Notes: generated from the sequence alone by a model not told the origin. A DNA stretch of 43,446 bases from Candidatus Avoscillospira stercorigallinarum (GCA_018713205.1 DVFN01000055.1:1-43446); one strand, 5' to 3'; positions 34,352-41,064 are shown, counted from the first letter of the stretch. Program-made: numbers and translations.

Positions 34352-35628
34352 TGACCAAGTCGGAAACTCTCTTCACCGCGGCCCAGCAGGTGCTGCCCGG
34401 CGGCGTCAACTCCCCGGTCCGGGCCTGCCGCGCCGTGGGGACGTATCCCCGGTTTCTCCAGGCCGGGAAGGGCAGCCGCGTCACCGACGTGGACGGCCAT
34501 GACTACATCGATCTGATCTGCTCCTGGGGTCCGCTGATTCTGGGCCACGCCCATCCGGCGGTGGAGGAGGCCGTGGTAGAGGCCGCGAAAAACGGCCTGA
34601 GCTTCGGCGCGCCCACCGAAATCGAGGTGGAGATGGCCCAGCTGGTCTGCCGGATGTCCGGCATGGAGATGGTGCGGATGGTCAACTCCGGCACCGAGGC
34701 CGTCATGTCGGCCCTGCGGCTGGCCCGGGGGGCCACGGGCCGCAGCAAGATCATCAAATTCGCCGGGTGCTACCACGGCCATTCCGATTCCATGCTGGTC
34801 AAGGCCGGGTCCGGCGCATTGACCGGCGGCGCGCCCGATTCCGCCGGCGTGCCCCAGGAGATGGCCGCCGATACCTTGACCGCCACTTATAACGACGCCG
34901 CCAGCGTCCGCACCCTGCTGGAGGCCAACCACGGCCAGGTGGCCGCGGTTATCGTCGAGCCCGTGGCCGCCAATATGGGCGTGGTACCGCCCCAGCCCGG
35001 CTTCCTGGAGGCGCTGCGGGGCCTCTGCGACGCCTTCGGGGCGCTCTTGATCTTTGACGAGGTCATCACCGGCTTCCGGCTGGCCGCCGGCGGCGCTCAG
35101 AGCTACTACGGCGTCCGGGCCGACCTGGTGACCTACGGCAAGATCATCGGCGGCGGTATGCCCGTGGGAGCCTACGCCGGCAGCCGAAAGCTGATGGAGC
35201 AGGTGGCCCCCCTGGGCCCGGTCTATCAGGCCGGTACCCTGTCGGGCAACCCGGTGGCCATGGCCGCGGGCCTGACCCAGCTGCGGATTCTCGACCAGAA
35301 CCCCGACGTCTATACCAAGCTGGAGCGCCTGGGCCAGCGGCTCCAGACCGGCCTGGAGGACGCCTTCCTCAGCGCCCGGATTCCCGCCCGGGTCAACCGC
35401 GTGGGCTCGGTGCTGACCGTGTTCTTCACCGGCAAGCCCGTCACCGGCTACGACCAGGCCCGGTCCTGTGACCTCCAGCGATTCGCCCGCTGGTACCGCG
35501 GCCTGCTGGACCACGGCATCTATGCCGCCCCCAGCCAGTTCGAGGCCATGTTCCTCTCCGCCGCCCACACCGCGGAGGAGATCGACCAGATCATCGCCGC
35601 CGCCAGAGAAATCGCCAAGACCCTGTAA
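34351..35628 (+). CDS. hemL: Glutamate-1-semialdehyde 2,1-aminomutase HemL
   Basis: A 425-aa PLP enzyme converting glutamate-1-semialdehyde, the HemA product, to 5-aminolevulinate. The PLP lysine is Lys264 in TYGKIIGGGMPVGAY (265 in E. coli). GGVNSPVRA, MVNSGTEAVMSALRLAR and CYHGHSDSML are family blocks. With hemB it forms the last coupled pair of the locus and is followed by a dense repeat block. Confidence 0.96.
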   Translation: MTKSETLFTAAQQVLPGGVNSPVRACRAVGTYPRFLQAGKGSRVTDVDGHDYIDLICSWGPLILGHAHPAVEEAVVEAAKNGLSFGAPTEIEVEMAQLVCRMSGMEMVRMVNSGTEAVMSALRLARGATGRSKIIKFAGCYHGHSDSMLVKAGSGALTGGAPDSAGVPQEMAADTLTATYNDAASVRTLLEANHGQVAAVIVEPVAANMGVVPPQPGFLEALRGLCDAFGALLIFDEVITGFRLAAGGAQSYYGVRADLVTYGKIIGGGMPVGAYAGSRKLMEQVAPLGPVYQAGTLSGNPVAMAAGLTQLRILDQNPDVYTKLERLGQRLQTGLEDAFLSARIPARVNRVGSVLTVFFTGKPVTGYDQARSCDLQRFARWYRGLLDHGIYAAPSQFEAMFLSAAHTAEEIDQIIAAAREIAKTL

Positions 35629-35639
35629 CAGGCGGCGTT

Positions 35640-36056
35640 CCGTAGGGGCCGATGCCCACATCGGCCCGCCAGCCTCCGTGTGCAAGGCAGTCCGCCCTAC
35701 GGACGGGGCCCAACGCACAGCGTAGGGGCGGCTATCAGCCGCCCGACCAGGCCCCCGATTCCCGCCGTATCCTCGCCGAACGCCGTAGGGCGGCATGCCC
35801 ACATGCCGCCGGGACCGGGCCGCGTTGACCGCAGGCCCTGGCGGTTCCGAGGGTGCGGTCCGGGCGGGCATGAAGCCCGCCCCTACGGGCCCGCCTCCGG
35901 TTTTGCCGTAGGGGCGGCCTATATGGCCGCCCGTGGGGCAGGTGCGATTCTATGCGAACCTGCGGCAAATTGCCGGTGCGGTCCGGGCGGCTGATAGCCG
36001 CCCCTACGGGCCCGCCTTCGGGTTTGCCGTAGGGGCGGGGTTTATCCCCGCCCGGC
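35640..36056. repeat. Seven palindromic repeats after hemL
   Basis: Copies at about 35640-35668, 35721-35746, 35783-35811, 35858-35888, 35906-35935, 35981-36010 and 36028-36056. Inner stems include CGATGCCCACATCG, GGCTATCAGCC, GGCATGCCCACATGCC, GGGCATGAAGCCC, GGCCTATATGGCC, GGCTGATAGCC and GGGGTTTATCCCC. The fourth/fifth and sixth/seventh copies form opposed pairs with nearly identical linkers (GGGCCCGCCTCCGGTTTTGC and GGGCCCGCCTTCGGGTTTGC). This accounts for the whole 447-nt gap; no gene is seen. Confidence 0.92.
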
Positions 36057-36075
36057 CTTTGAAAGGAGAAATTCC

Positions 36076-36315
36076 ATGTATCAACGTCTCACGGAGCCCA
36101 CGCCGGAGGGGTATCGGGCCGATGCTGACGCCGCGCTGGAGCGGCTGGGGCGGCTGGAGGATCGGATTGCCAAGCTCCAGGCCGAATATGACCAGACCGT
36201 CGCCTCCATGGAAGCCCTGGCCGCCCAGGGCAAGGAGAAAACCGTCACCTACCGCCAGCTGATGGGCAACAAGATGACCCTGCGGGAAATTCTGTACCGT
36301 ATGGGCTGCCTGTAG
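36076..36315 (+). CDS. Small coiled-coil protein of unknown function
   Basis: A 79-aa hydrophilic protein, not recognised. AAAGGAG (36061-36067) before the ATG supports expression. The middle (about 19-52) is heptad-like and should form a helix or short coiled coil (DRIAKLQAEYDQTVASMEAL). The C-terminus TYRQLMGNKMTLREILYRMG looks like a helix-turn-helix-sized helical tail. No membrane segment or signal peptide. It lies directly after a repeat block at the end of the B12 locus and may or may not share its transcript. Confidence 0.65.
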   Translation: MYQRLTEPTPEGYRADADAALERLGRLEDRIAKLQAEYDQTVASMEALAAQGKEKTVTYRQLMGNKMTLREILYRMGCL

Positions 36316-36356
36316 CCGCGCCGGAACCTTTTTTACAAAAAATTTTCCGATTATTC

Positions 36357-36385
36357 TTGTCAAATCTCCAATTATAGGGTACCAT
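36357..36385 (+). promoter_or_regulatory. Candidate promoter of the 58-aa membrane protein gene
   Basis: TTGTCA (36357-36362) and TACCAT (36380-36385) are spaced by 17 nt, about 35 nt upstream of the ATG at 36419. The surroundings are notably AT-rich. An AT-rich imperfect hairpin (36322-36349) precedes it and may end the 79-aa gene's transcript, though it lacks a following U-tract. Confidence 0.6.
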
Positions 36386-36418
36386 AGTCGTACGGATATC
36401 TACAGGAGGTGTGTGGAA

Positions 36419-36595
36419 ATGACCAACCGTACCAAGCTGACCATCCTCATCGGCGCGGTGGCTGCCGTCATCAGCGCCCTGGTGCTGATTCTCGTCTTCT
36501 GGGACAAGCTGCTGGCCCTGTGCCCCTGCCGGAAGCGTGAGGCCGATGACTATGACGACGAGCTGTCGGACTATGCCGATCTGAATGAGGGCTGA
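36419..36595 (+). CDS. Small single-span membrane protein
   Basis: A 58-aa protein, not recognised. A short basic N-terminus (MTNRTK) is followed by one membrane segment at about 7-28, then a Cys-Pro-Cys motif (35-37), RKR, and a very acidic tail (DDYDDELSDYADLNEG). The charge pattern suggests a cytoplasmic acidic C-terminus only if the short N-terminus crosses outward; topology is uncertain. AGGAGGT (36404-36410) favours ATG 36419 over the GTG at 36413. With its own promoter and terminator it looks like an independent one-gene unit. Confidence 0.72.
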   Translation: MTNRTKLTILIGAVAAVISALVLILVFWDKLLALCPCRKREADDYDDELSDYADLNEG

Positions 36596-36604
36596 GCCCC
36601 TGCA

Positions 36605-36645
36605 CCTCTTCGGGTTGGCCTGACCGGCCCGAGGAGGTTTATTTT
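36605..36645 (+). terminator. Terminator after the 58-aa gene
   Basis: CCTCTTCG (36605-36612) pairs with CGAGGAGG (36630-36637, one G-U pair). An inner GGCC/GGCC stem lies within, and TTTATTTT (36638-36645) follows. It lies 9 nt after the stop codon and before the GNAT gene. Confidence 0.78.
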
Positions 36646-36671
36646 GCATCTTTTTACCCCGGAGGAACCCC

Positions 36672-37121
36672 ATGTTTCAACCCCTGACCCCCGCCCATCG
36701 GGCGGATTACCTGGCCCTGGTCCAGGCCTTTTACGGCTCTGACGCTGTGGACCACCCCATTCCCCTGTCCCATGCCGAAGCGACCTTCGACGCCATCGCC
36801 CATGGCTCGCCCTTCCTGGCGGGCTACCTCTTCCTCCACGCCGGGCAGGCCGCCGGCTACGCCCTGCTGATGAAGACCTGGTCCCAGGAGGCCGGCGGGC
36901 TGGTGGTCTGGCTGGATGAGCTCTACATCGCCCCGGCCTTCCAGGGCCATGGCCTCGGCTCCGCCTTTCTGCGGGCGCTGCCGGACCTCTTCCCCAACGC
37001 CGCCGCCTTCCGCCTGGAGGTGACGCCCTGCAACCAGGGCGCCCGGAACCTCTACAGCCGGATGGGCTACGCGCCCCTGGGCTATGAGCAGATGATCCTG
37101 ACGCCCCAAACAAGGGCTTGA
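36672..37121 (+). CDS. GNAT family N-acetyltransferase
   Basis: A 149-aa acetyl-CoA-dependent acetyltransferase. The core shows LDELYIAPAFQGHGLGSAFL with the acetyl-CoA loop QGHGLG, then LEVTPCNQGARNLYSRMGYAPLG, typical of the family's final strand and helix. The substrate is unknown. GGAGGA is 6 nt upstream of ATG 36672. The stop codon (37119-37121) lies inside the -35 box of the pyrimidine promoter. Confidence 0.85.
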   Translation: MFQPLTPAHRADYLALVQAFYGSDAVDHPIPLSHAEATFDAIAHGSPFLAGYLFLHAGQAAGYALLMKTWSQEAGGLVVWLDELYIAPAFQGHGLGSAFLRALPDLFPNAAAFRLEVTPCNQGARNLYSRMGYAPLGYEQMILTPQTRA

Positions 37122-37146
37122 CAAACCCAGGCCGCCTCGGTATAAT
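37118..37146 (+). promoter_or_regulatory. Sigma-A promoter of the pyrimidine operon
   Basis: A perfect TTGACA (37118-37123) and a perfect TATAAT (37141-37146) are separated by 17 nt, the strongest promoter in the window. The predicted transcript start is near 37153, giving a leader of only about 46 nt before pyrC. There is no room for a PyrR-type attenuator. The -35 overlaps the stop of the upstream GNAT gene. Confidence 0.93.
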
Positions 37147-37198
37147 ATGTCGGATTGCGAAGAATTTAAGGCCCTTATGGCCGGAAGGGAGCCCCAGC

Positions 37199-38392
37199 AT
37201 GTGGAATATCCATTCTGAACAGGCCCGGAAAGACTTCCCCCGACTGGAGGAGTTTCTTTCTCTTCTTCCCCAGAATCGCGACTATACTGTGTTTCCCGGT
37301 TTCGCGGATGTCCATGTGCATCTGCGTGAACCGGGTTTTTCTTATAAGGAGACCATCGCCTCGGGAACCCGGGCCGCGGCCCACGGCGGCTATACCGCCG
37401 TCTGCGCCATGCCCAACCTGAACCCGGTGCCGGACAGCGGCGAACACCTGGAAGTCCAGGAGGCCGCCATCGCCGCCGGGGCCGTGATCCATGTCTATCC
37501 CTACGGCGCCATTACCGTGGGCGAGCAGGGGGAGGCTCTGGCCGATCTGGCCGCCCTGGCCCCCCGGGTCTGCGGCTTCTCCGACGACGGCCGGGGCGTT
37601 CAGGCCCGGGCCATGATGGAGGACGCCATGGTGGAGGCCAAGGCACTGGGCAAGGTCATCGCCGCCCACTGCGAGGACAATTCCCTGCTCCACGGCGGCT
37701 ATATCCACGACGGCCAATACGCCCGGACCCACGGCCACAAGGGCATCTGCTCCGAGAGCGAATGGGGCCCCATCGCCCGGGATCTGGAGCTGGCCGCCAA
37801 GACCGGCTGCAAGTATCACGTCTGCCACATCTCCACCAAGGAGAGCGTGGAGCTGATCCGCCAGGCCAAAAAGTCCGGCGTGGACGTCACCTGCGAGACC
37901 GGCCCCCACTACCTGGTGCTGGACGACAGCTGCCTCCGGGAGGACGGCCGCTTTAAAATGAACCCGCCCCTCCGGGACCGCAGCGACCGGGAGGCCCTGG
38001 TGGAGGGCCTGCGGGACGGCACCATCGATATGATCGCCACGGACCACGCCCCCCACAGCGCCGAGGAAAAGGCCCGGGGCCTTGCCAAGTCGGCCATGGG
38101 CGTCGTCGGCATCGAGACGGCCTTCCCGGTGGTCTATACCTACCTGGTCAAGCCCGGTCTCGTGCCCCTGGAGACCGTGGTCAACGCCCTGACCGTCAAC
38201 CCCCGGACCCGGTTCGGCCTGCCCCTGGGCGAGGACTTCTCGGTCTGGGACCTGGAGGACCGGTACGTCATCGACCCCGAGACCTTCCTGAGCCTGGGCC
38301 GGGCCACGCCCTTCGCGGGCATGGAGGTCCAGGGAAGAAATCTGCTCACCGTCTGCGGCGGCAAGGCCGTCTGGCAGGCAGAAAGGAGTTAA
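37199..38392 (+). CDS. pyrC: Dihydroorotase PyrC
   Basis: A 397-aa zinc amidohydrolase that cyclises carbamoyl-aspartate to dihydroorotate. The N-terminal metal motif is DVHVHLREPG (His39, His41). Other ligands fall in AAHCEDN, YHVCHIST and the MIATDHAPH block. ATG 37199 has AAGGGAG 8 nt upstream; a longer in-frame reading from 37118 would start upstream of the promoter's own transcript start and is rejected. The stop lies 1 nt before pyrK. Confidence 0.95.
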   Translation: MWNIHSEQARKDFPRLEEFLSLLPQNRDYTVFPGFADVHVHLREPGFSYKETIASGTRAAAHGGYTAVCAMPNLNPVPDSGEHLEVQEAAIAAGAVIHVYPYGAITVGEQGEALADLAALAPRVCGFSDDGRGVQARAMMEDAMVEAKALGKVIAAHCEDNSLLHGGYIHDGQYARTHGHKGICSESEWGPIARDLELAAKTGCKYHVCHISTKESVELIRQAKKSGVDVTCETGPHYLVLDDSCLREDGRFKMNPPLRDRSDREALVEGLRDGTIDMIATDHAPHSAEEKARGLAKSAMGVVGIETAFPVVYTYLVKPGLVPLETVVNALTVNPRTRFGLPLGEDFSVWDLEDRYVIDPETFLSLGRATPFAGMEVQGRNLLTVCGGKAVWQAERS

Positions 38393-38393
38393 G

Positions 38394-39125
38394 ATGCAGC
38401 AGCAGCTCTGCCGCGTCCTGGAAAACGCGGCCCTCACCGACGCGGTGTGGCGGATGCGCCTCTCGGCCGATCCCGCCGCCGTCACCGCCCCCGGTCAGTT
38501 TGTAAACCTCAAGCTGCCGGGCCTCTACCTCCGCCGCCCCATCTCCCTCTGCGACTGGGACGAGGCAAGCCTGACCCTGGTCTACAAGGTCGTGGGCAAG
38601 GGCACCGACGCCATGACCCGCATCCGCCCCGGCCACAGCCTGGATACCCTGGTGGGCCTGGGCAACGGCTACGATCTCACGAAATCCGGCGACGCGCCGC
38701 TCTTAATCGGCGGCGGCGTGGGCATCCCGCCCCTCTACGGCCTCTGCAAGGCCCTGCTGCAGGATGGAAAGCGCCCCACGGTGATCCTGGGCTTCAACAC
38801 CAGCGCCGAGATCTTCTATGAACAGGAATTCCGCGCCCTGGGCGTGCCGGTCCACATCACCACGGTGGACGGCTCCTGCGGCGTCAAGGGCTTCGTCACC
38901 GATGTGATGAAAGACCTGACCTACACCTACTTCTACACCTGCGGCCCCGGGCCCATGTTCCGGGCCGTGGAGAAGACCGCCGCCACCTCGGGCCAGTACA
39001 GCTTTGAGGAGCGCATGGGCTGCGGCTTCGGCGCGTGCATGGGCTGCTCCATCGAGACGAAGGTCGGCCCCCGGCGGGTCTGTAAGGACGGCCCGGTCTT
39101 TGAACGGGAGGTGATCCTGTGGTAA
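38394..39125 (+). CDS. pyrK: Dihydroorotate dehydrogenase electron-transfer subunit PyrK
   Basis: A 243-aa FAD- and [2Fe-2S]-containing subunit that links PyrD to NAD+. The FAD-binding LRRPISLCDWD and NAD-binding LLIGGGVGIPPLYGL blocks are present. The iron-sulfur cysteines are in MGCGFGACMGCSIETK plus the following RRVC. The AAAGGAG ribosome site is at the end of pyrC. It overlaps pyrD by 7 nt and itself carries pyrD's ribosome site. Confidence 0.95.
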   Translation: MQQQLCRVLENAALTDAVWRMRLSADPAAVTAPGQFVNLKLPGLYLRRPISLCDWDEASLTLVYKVVGKGTDAMTRIRPGHSLDTLVGLGNGYDLTKSGDAPLLIGGGVGIPPLYGLCKALLQDGKRPTVILGFNTSAEIFYEQEFRALGVPVHITTVDGSCGVKGFVTDVMKDLTYTYFYTCGPGPMFRAVEKTAATSGQYSFEERMGCGFGACMGCSIETKVGPRRVCKDGPVFEREVILW

Positions 39126-40033
39126 ACACCCAAGTAACCCTCTGCGGCGTGACGCTGGATAACCCCGTCATCCCCGCCAGCGGCACCTTCGGCTTCGGCC
39201 AGGAGTTCGCCCAGCTCTACGACATCAACTGTCTCGGCTCCTTCTCCTTCAAGGGCACCACCCTGCATCCCCGGTTCGGCAACCCCACGCCCCGGATCGC
39301 CGAGTGCCCCGCGGGTATGCTCAACGCCGTGGGCCTCCAGAACCCCGGCGTGGACCATGTGCTGGCCGAGGAGCTGCCGGCGCTGCAAAAAATCTTCCAT
39401 AAGCCCGTCATGGCCAACGTCTCGGGCTTCTCCGTGGACGAGTACGTCCAGGTGGTGGAGAAGCTGGATGCCGTGGAGCAGATCGGCTGGTTTGAGGTGA
39501 ATATCTCCTGCCCCAACGTCCACGGCGGCGGCATGAGCTTCGGCACCTGCCCCGACGCCGCGGCGGAAGTGACCAAGGCCGTCCGGGCTGTGACGAAAAA
39601 GCCGGTGATTTTGAAGCTTTCGCCCAACGTCACCGACATCGCCGCCATCGCCAAGGCCTGCGAGGACGCCGGAGCCGACGGCATCAGCCTGATTAACACC
39701 CTGCTGGGCATGCGGATGAACCTGCGGACGAGAAAGCCCCTGCTGGCCAACGTCACCGGCGGCTACTCCGGCCCCTCGGTGTTCCCGGTGGCCGTGCGGA
39801 TGGTCTACCAGGTCTACGACGCCGTAAAAATCCCCATTGTGGGCATGGGCGGCGTCTCCAGCGCCGAGGACGTGCTGGAGATGATGCTGGCCGGCGCCAC
39901 TGCCGTGGAGGTGGGCGCGGCCAACCTGGTGGACCCCTGGGCCAGCAAGAAGATTGTAGAAGCGCTGCCCCAGGTCATGGAGCAGTACGGCATTGAGAGC
40001 CTGTCCGAGATCATCGGCGCGGGCCACAGATAA
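39119..40033 (+). CDS. pyrD: Dihydroorotate dehydrogenase B catalytic subunit PyrD
   Basis: A 304-aa FMN enzyme oxidising dihydroorotate to orotate together with PyrK. The catalytic base is Cys131 in NISCPNVHGGG, the cysteine typical of class 1B. NPVIPASGTFGFG and GMGGVSSAEDVLEMMLAGA are FMN/phosphate blocks. The start is GTG 39119, strongly supported by GGGAGGTGATC just upstream, a near-complete match to the 16S tail. Confidence 0.95.
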   Translation: MVNTQVTLCGVTLDNPVIPASGTFGFGQEFAQLYDINCLGSFSFKGTTLHPRFGNPTPRIAECPAGMLNAVGLQNPGVDHVLAEELPALQKIFHKPVMANVSGFSVDEYVQVVEKLDAVEQIGWFEVNISCPNVHGGGMSFGTCPDAAAEVTKAVRAVTKKPVILKLSPNVTDIAAIAKACEDAGADGISLINTLLGMRMNLRTRKPLLANVTGGYSGPSVFPVAVRMVYQVYDAVKIPIVGMGGVSSAEDVLEMMLAGATAVEVGAANLVDPWASKKIVEALPQVMEQYGIESLSEIIGAGHR

Positions 40034-40047
40034 ATAGGAGGTACAAC

Positions 40048-40746
40048 ATGGGAAAAGACGTCATCATTGCCTGTGACTTTGCCAGCCGGGAAGCGACCCT
40101 GGCGTTCCTGGACCAGTTCACCGGCAAGAAGCCCTTTATCAAGATCGGCATGGAGCTCTACTACGCCGAGGGTCCCCAGATCGTCCGGGACCTGAAGGCC
40201 CGGGGCCATAAGATCTTCCTGGACCTGAAGCTCCACGACATTCCCAACACCGTGAAGAAGGCCATGGCGGTGCTCTCCAAGCTGGATGTGGACATGACCA
40301 ACCTCCACGCCGCCGGAACCCGGACCATGATGGAGGCGGCTCTGGAGGGCCTGACCCGGCCCGACGGCACCCGGCCCCTGCTGATTGCCGTGACCCAGCT
40401 GACCTCCACCAGCCCCGAGGCCATGGAGCAGGACCTGCTGATTGAGAAGCCCATGGATCAGGTGGTCATGCACTACGCCAAGAACGCGGCCCTCTCGGGC
40501 CTGGACGGCGTGGTTTGCTCGCCCCTGGAGGCCGAGGCGGTCCACGGCGTCTGCGGCAAGCAGTTCCTGACCGTCACCCCCGGCGTCCGCTTCGCCGACG
40601 GCGACAAGGGCGACCAGGTCCGGGTCATGACCCCGGCCCAGGCCAAGGCCATCGGCTCCGACTATATCGTCGTGGGCCGCCCCATCACCGCCGCCGCCGA
40701 CCCCGTGGCCGCCTACGAGCGCTGCCTGGCGGAGTTTGTGGACTGA
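40048..40746 (+). CDS. pyrF: Orotidine-5'-phosphate decarboxylase PyrF
   Basis: A 232-aa TIM-barrel enzyme forming UMP from OMP. The catalytic motif DLKLHDIPNT (Asp59-Lys61, Asp64) is complete. The phosphate-binding VVGRPITAAADP is at the C-terminus. TAGGAGG supports ATG 40048, 14 nt after pyrD. A 318-nt gap follows before pyrE. Confidence 0.95.
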   Translation: MGKDVIIACDFASREATLAFLDQFTGKKPFIKIGMELYYAEGPQIVRDLKARGHKIFLDLKLHDIPNTVKKAMAVLSKLDVDMTNLHAAGTRTMMEAALEGLTRPDGTRPLLIAVTQLTSTSPEAMEQDLLIEKPMDQVVMHYAKNAALSGLDGVVCSPLEAEAVHGVCGKQFLTVTPGVRFADGDKGDQVRVMTPAQAKAIGSDYIVVGRPITAAADPVAAYERCLAEFVD

Positions 40747-40795
40747 ATGCCTGCCGGTGCTGCCCGCCGCACCGGACGCCGTGAACGCAGACCGC

Positions 40796-40909
40796 ATGAC
40801 GCTCCAGCAGCTTCGGGAAACCCTGGATGCGGGCTATGCCGATTGGCAGTCCGGCCGCGTCACTCCGGCTGCCGAGGTGTTTTCCGAATTTCTGAAAGCG
40901 AATCCATGA
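40796..40909 (+). CDS. Possible small ORF or gene remnant (37 aa)
   Basis: MTLQQLRETLDAGYADWQSG... ending in EVFSEFLKANP reads like the C-terminal tail of a Phd/YefM/StbD-type antitoxin (LEEGxADxxAGRVxxAEEVF pattern). No ribosome site precedes the ATG; an in-frame GTG lies at 40781. The frame upstream enters pyrF without a stop. It could be a decayed antitoxin remnant or chance. Offered with low confidence because the residue pattern is protein-like and unlike the repeat-derived frames. Confidence 0.25.
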   Translation: MTLQQLRETLDAGYADWQSGRVTPAAEVFSEFLKANP

Positions 40910-40923
40910 AGCAGTATCAGGTT

Positions 40924-40952
40924 TTCACTTTACCTGCTGGCGGGTTTATAAA
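40924..40952 (+). promoter_or_regulatory. Candidate internal promoter before pyrE
   Basis: TTCACT (40924-40929) and TATAAA (40947-40952) with a 17-nt spacer lie in an AT-rich patch of the pyrF-pyrE gap. The -35 is weak. If real, it would allow pyrEBI to be transcribed apart from pyrCKDF. Confidence 0.38.
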
Positions 40953-40968
40953 AATGCTTCCGGTCGTG

Positions 40969-40996
40969 CCGTAGGGGCGGCTATCAGCCGCCCGCC
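40969..40996. repeat. Palindromic repeat upstream of pyrE
   Basis: A single forward copy (inner GGCTATCAGCC) of the window-wide family, immediately followed by a GTGAA-rich tract (GTGAAACGTGAATAGTGAAG..., 41004-41029) and then the hairpin next to the pyrE ribosome site. Confidence 0.85.
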
Positions 40997-41034
40997 AGCG
41001 TGCAGTGAAACGTGAATAGTGAAGAGTGAATAAG

Positions 41035-41057
41035 TTGCGGCTTTGCCGCAAAGGAGG
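41035..41057 (+). promoter_or_regulatory. Hairpin abutting the pyrE ribosome binding site
   Basis: A perfect 7-bp stem TTGCGGC (41035-41041) / GCCGCAA (41045-41051) with a TTT loop ends at the first base of the ribosome site AAGGAGG (41051-41057). The start codon follows at 41065. Such a placement could tune translation or RNA decay of pyrE. No ligand or protein partner is evident. Confidence 0.5.
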
Positions 41058-41064
41058 ATATACG

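Noticed and set aside
37147..37198. PyrR-binding attenuator or other riboswitch in the pyrC leader
   Set aside because: The leader is only about 46 nt and no PyrR-type loop or antiterminator/terminator pair was found.
40747..40974. 75-aa frame after pyrF
   Set aside because: No ribosome site; the Arg/Gly/Pro-rich composition is that of a shadow frame. The competing frame ending at 40909 looks more protein-like.
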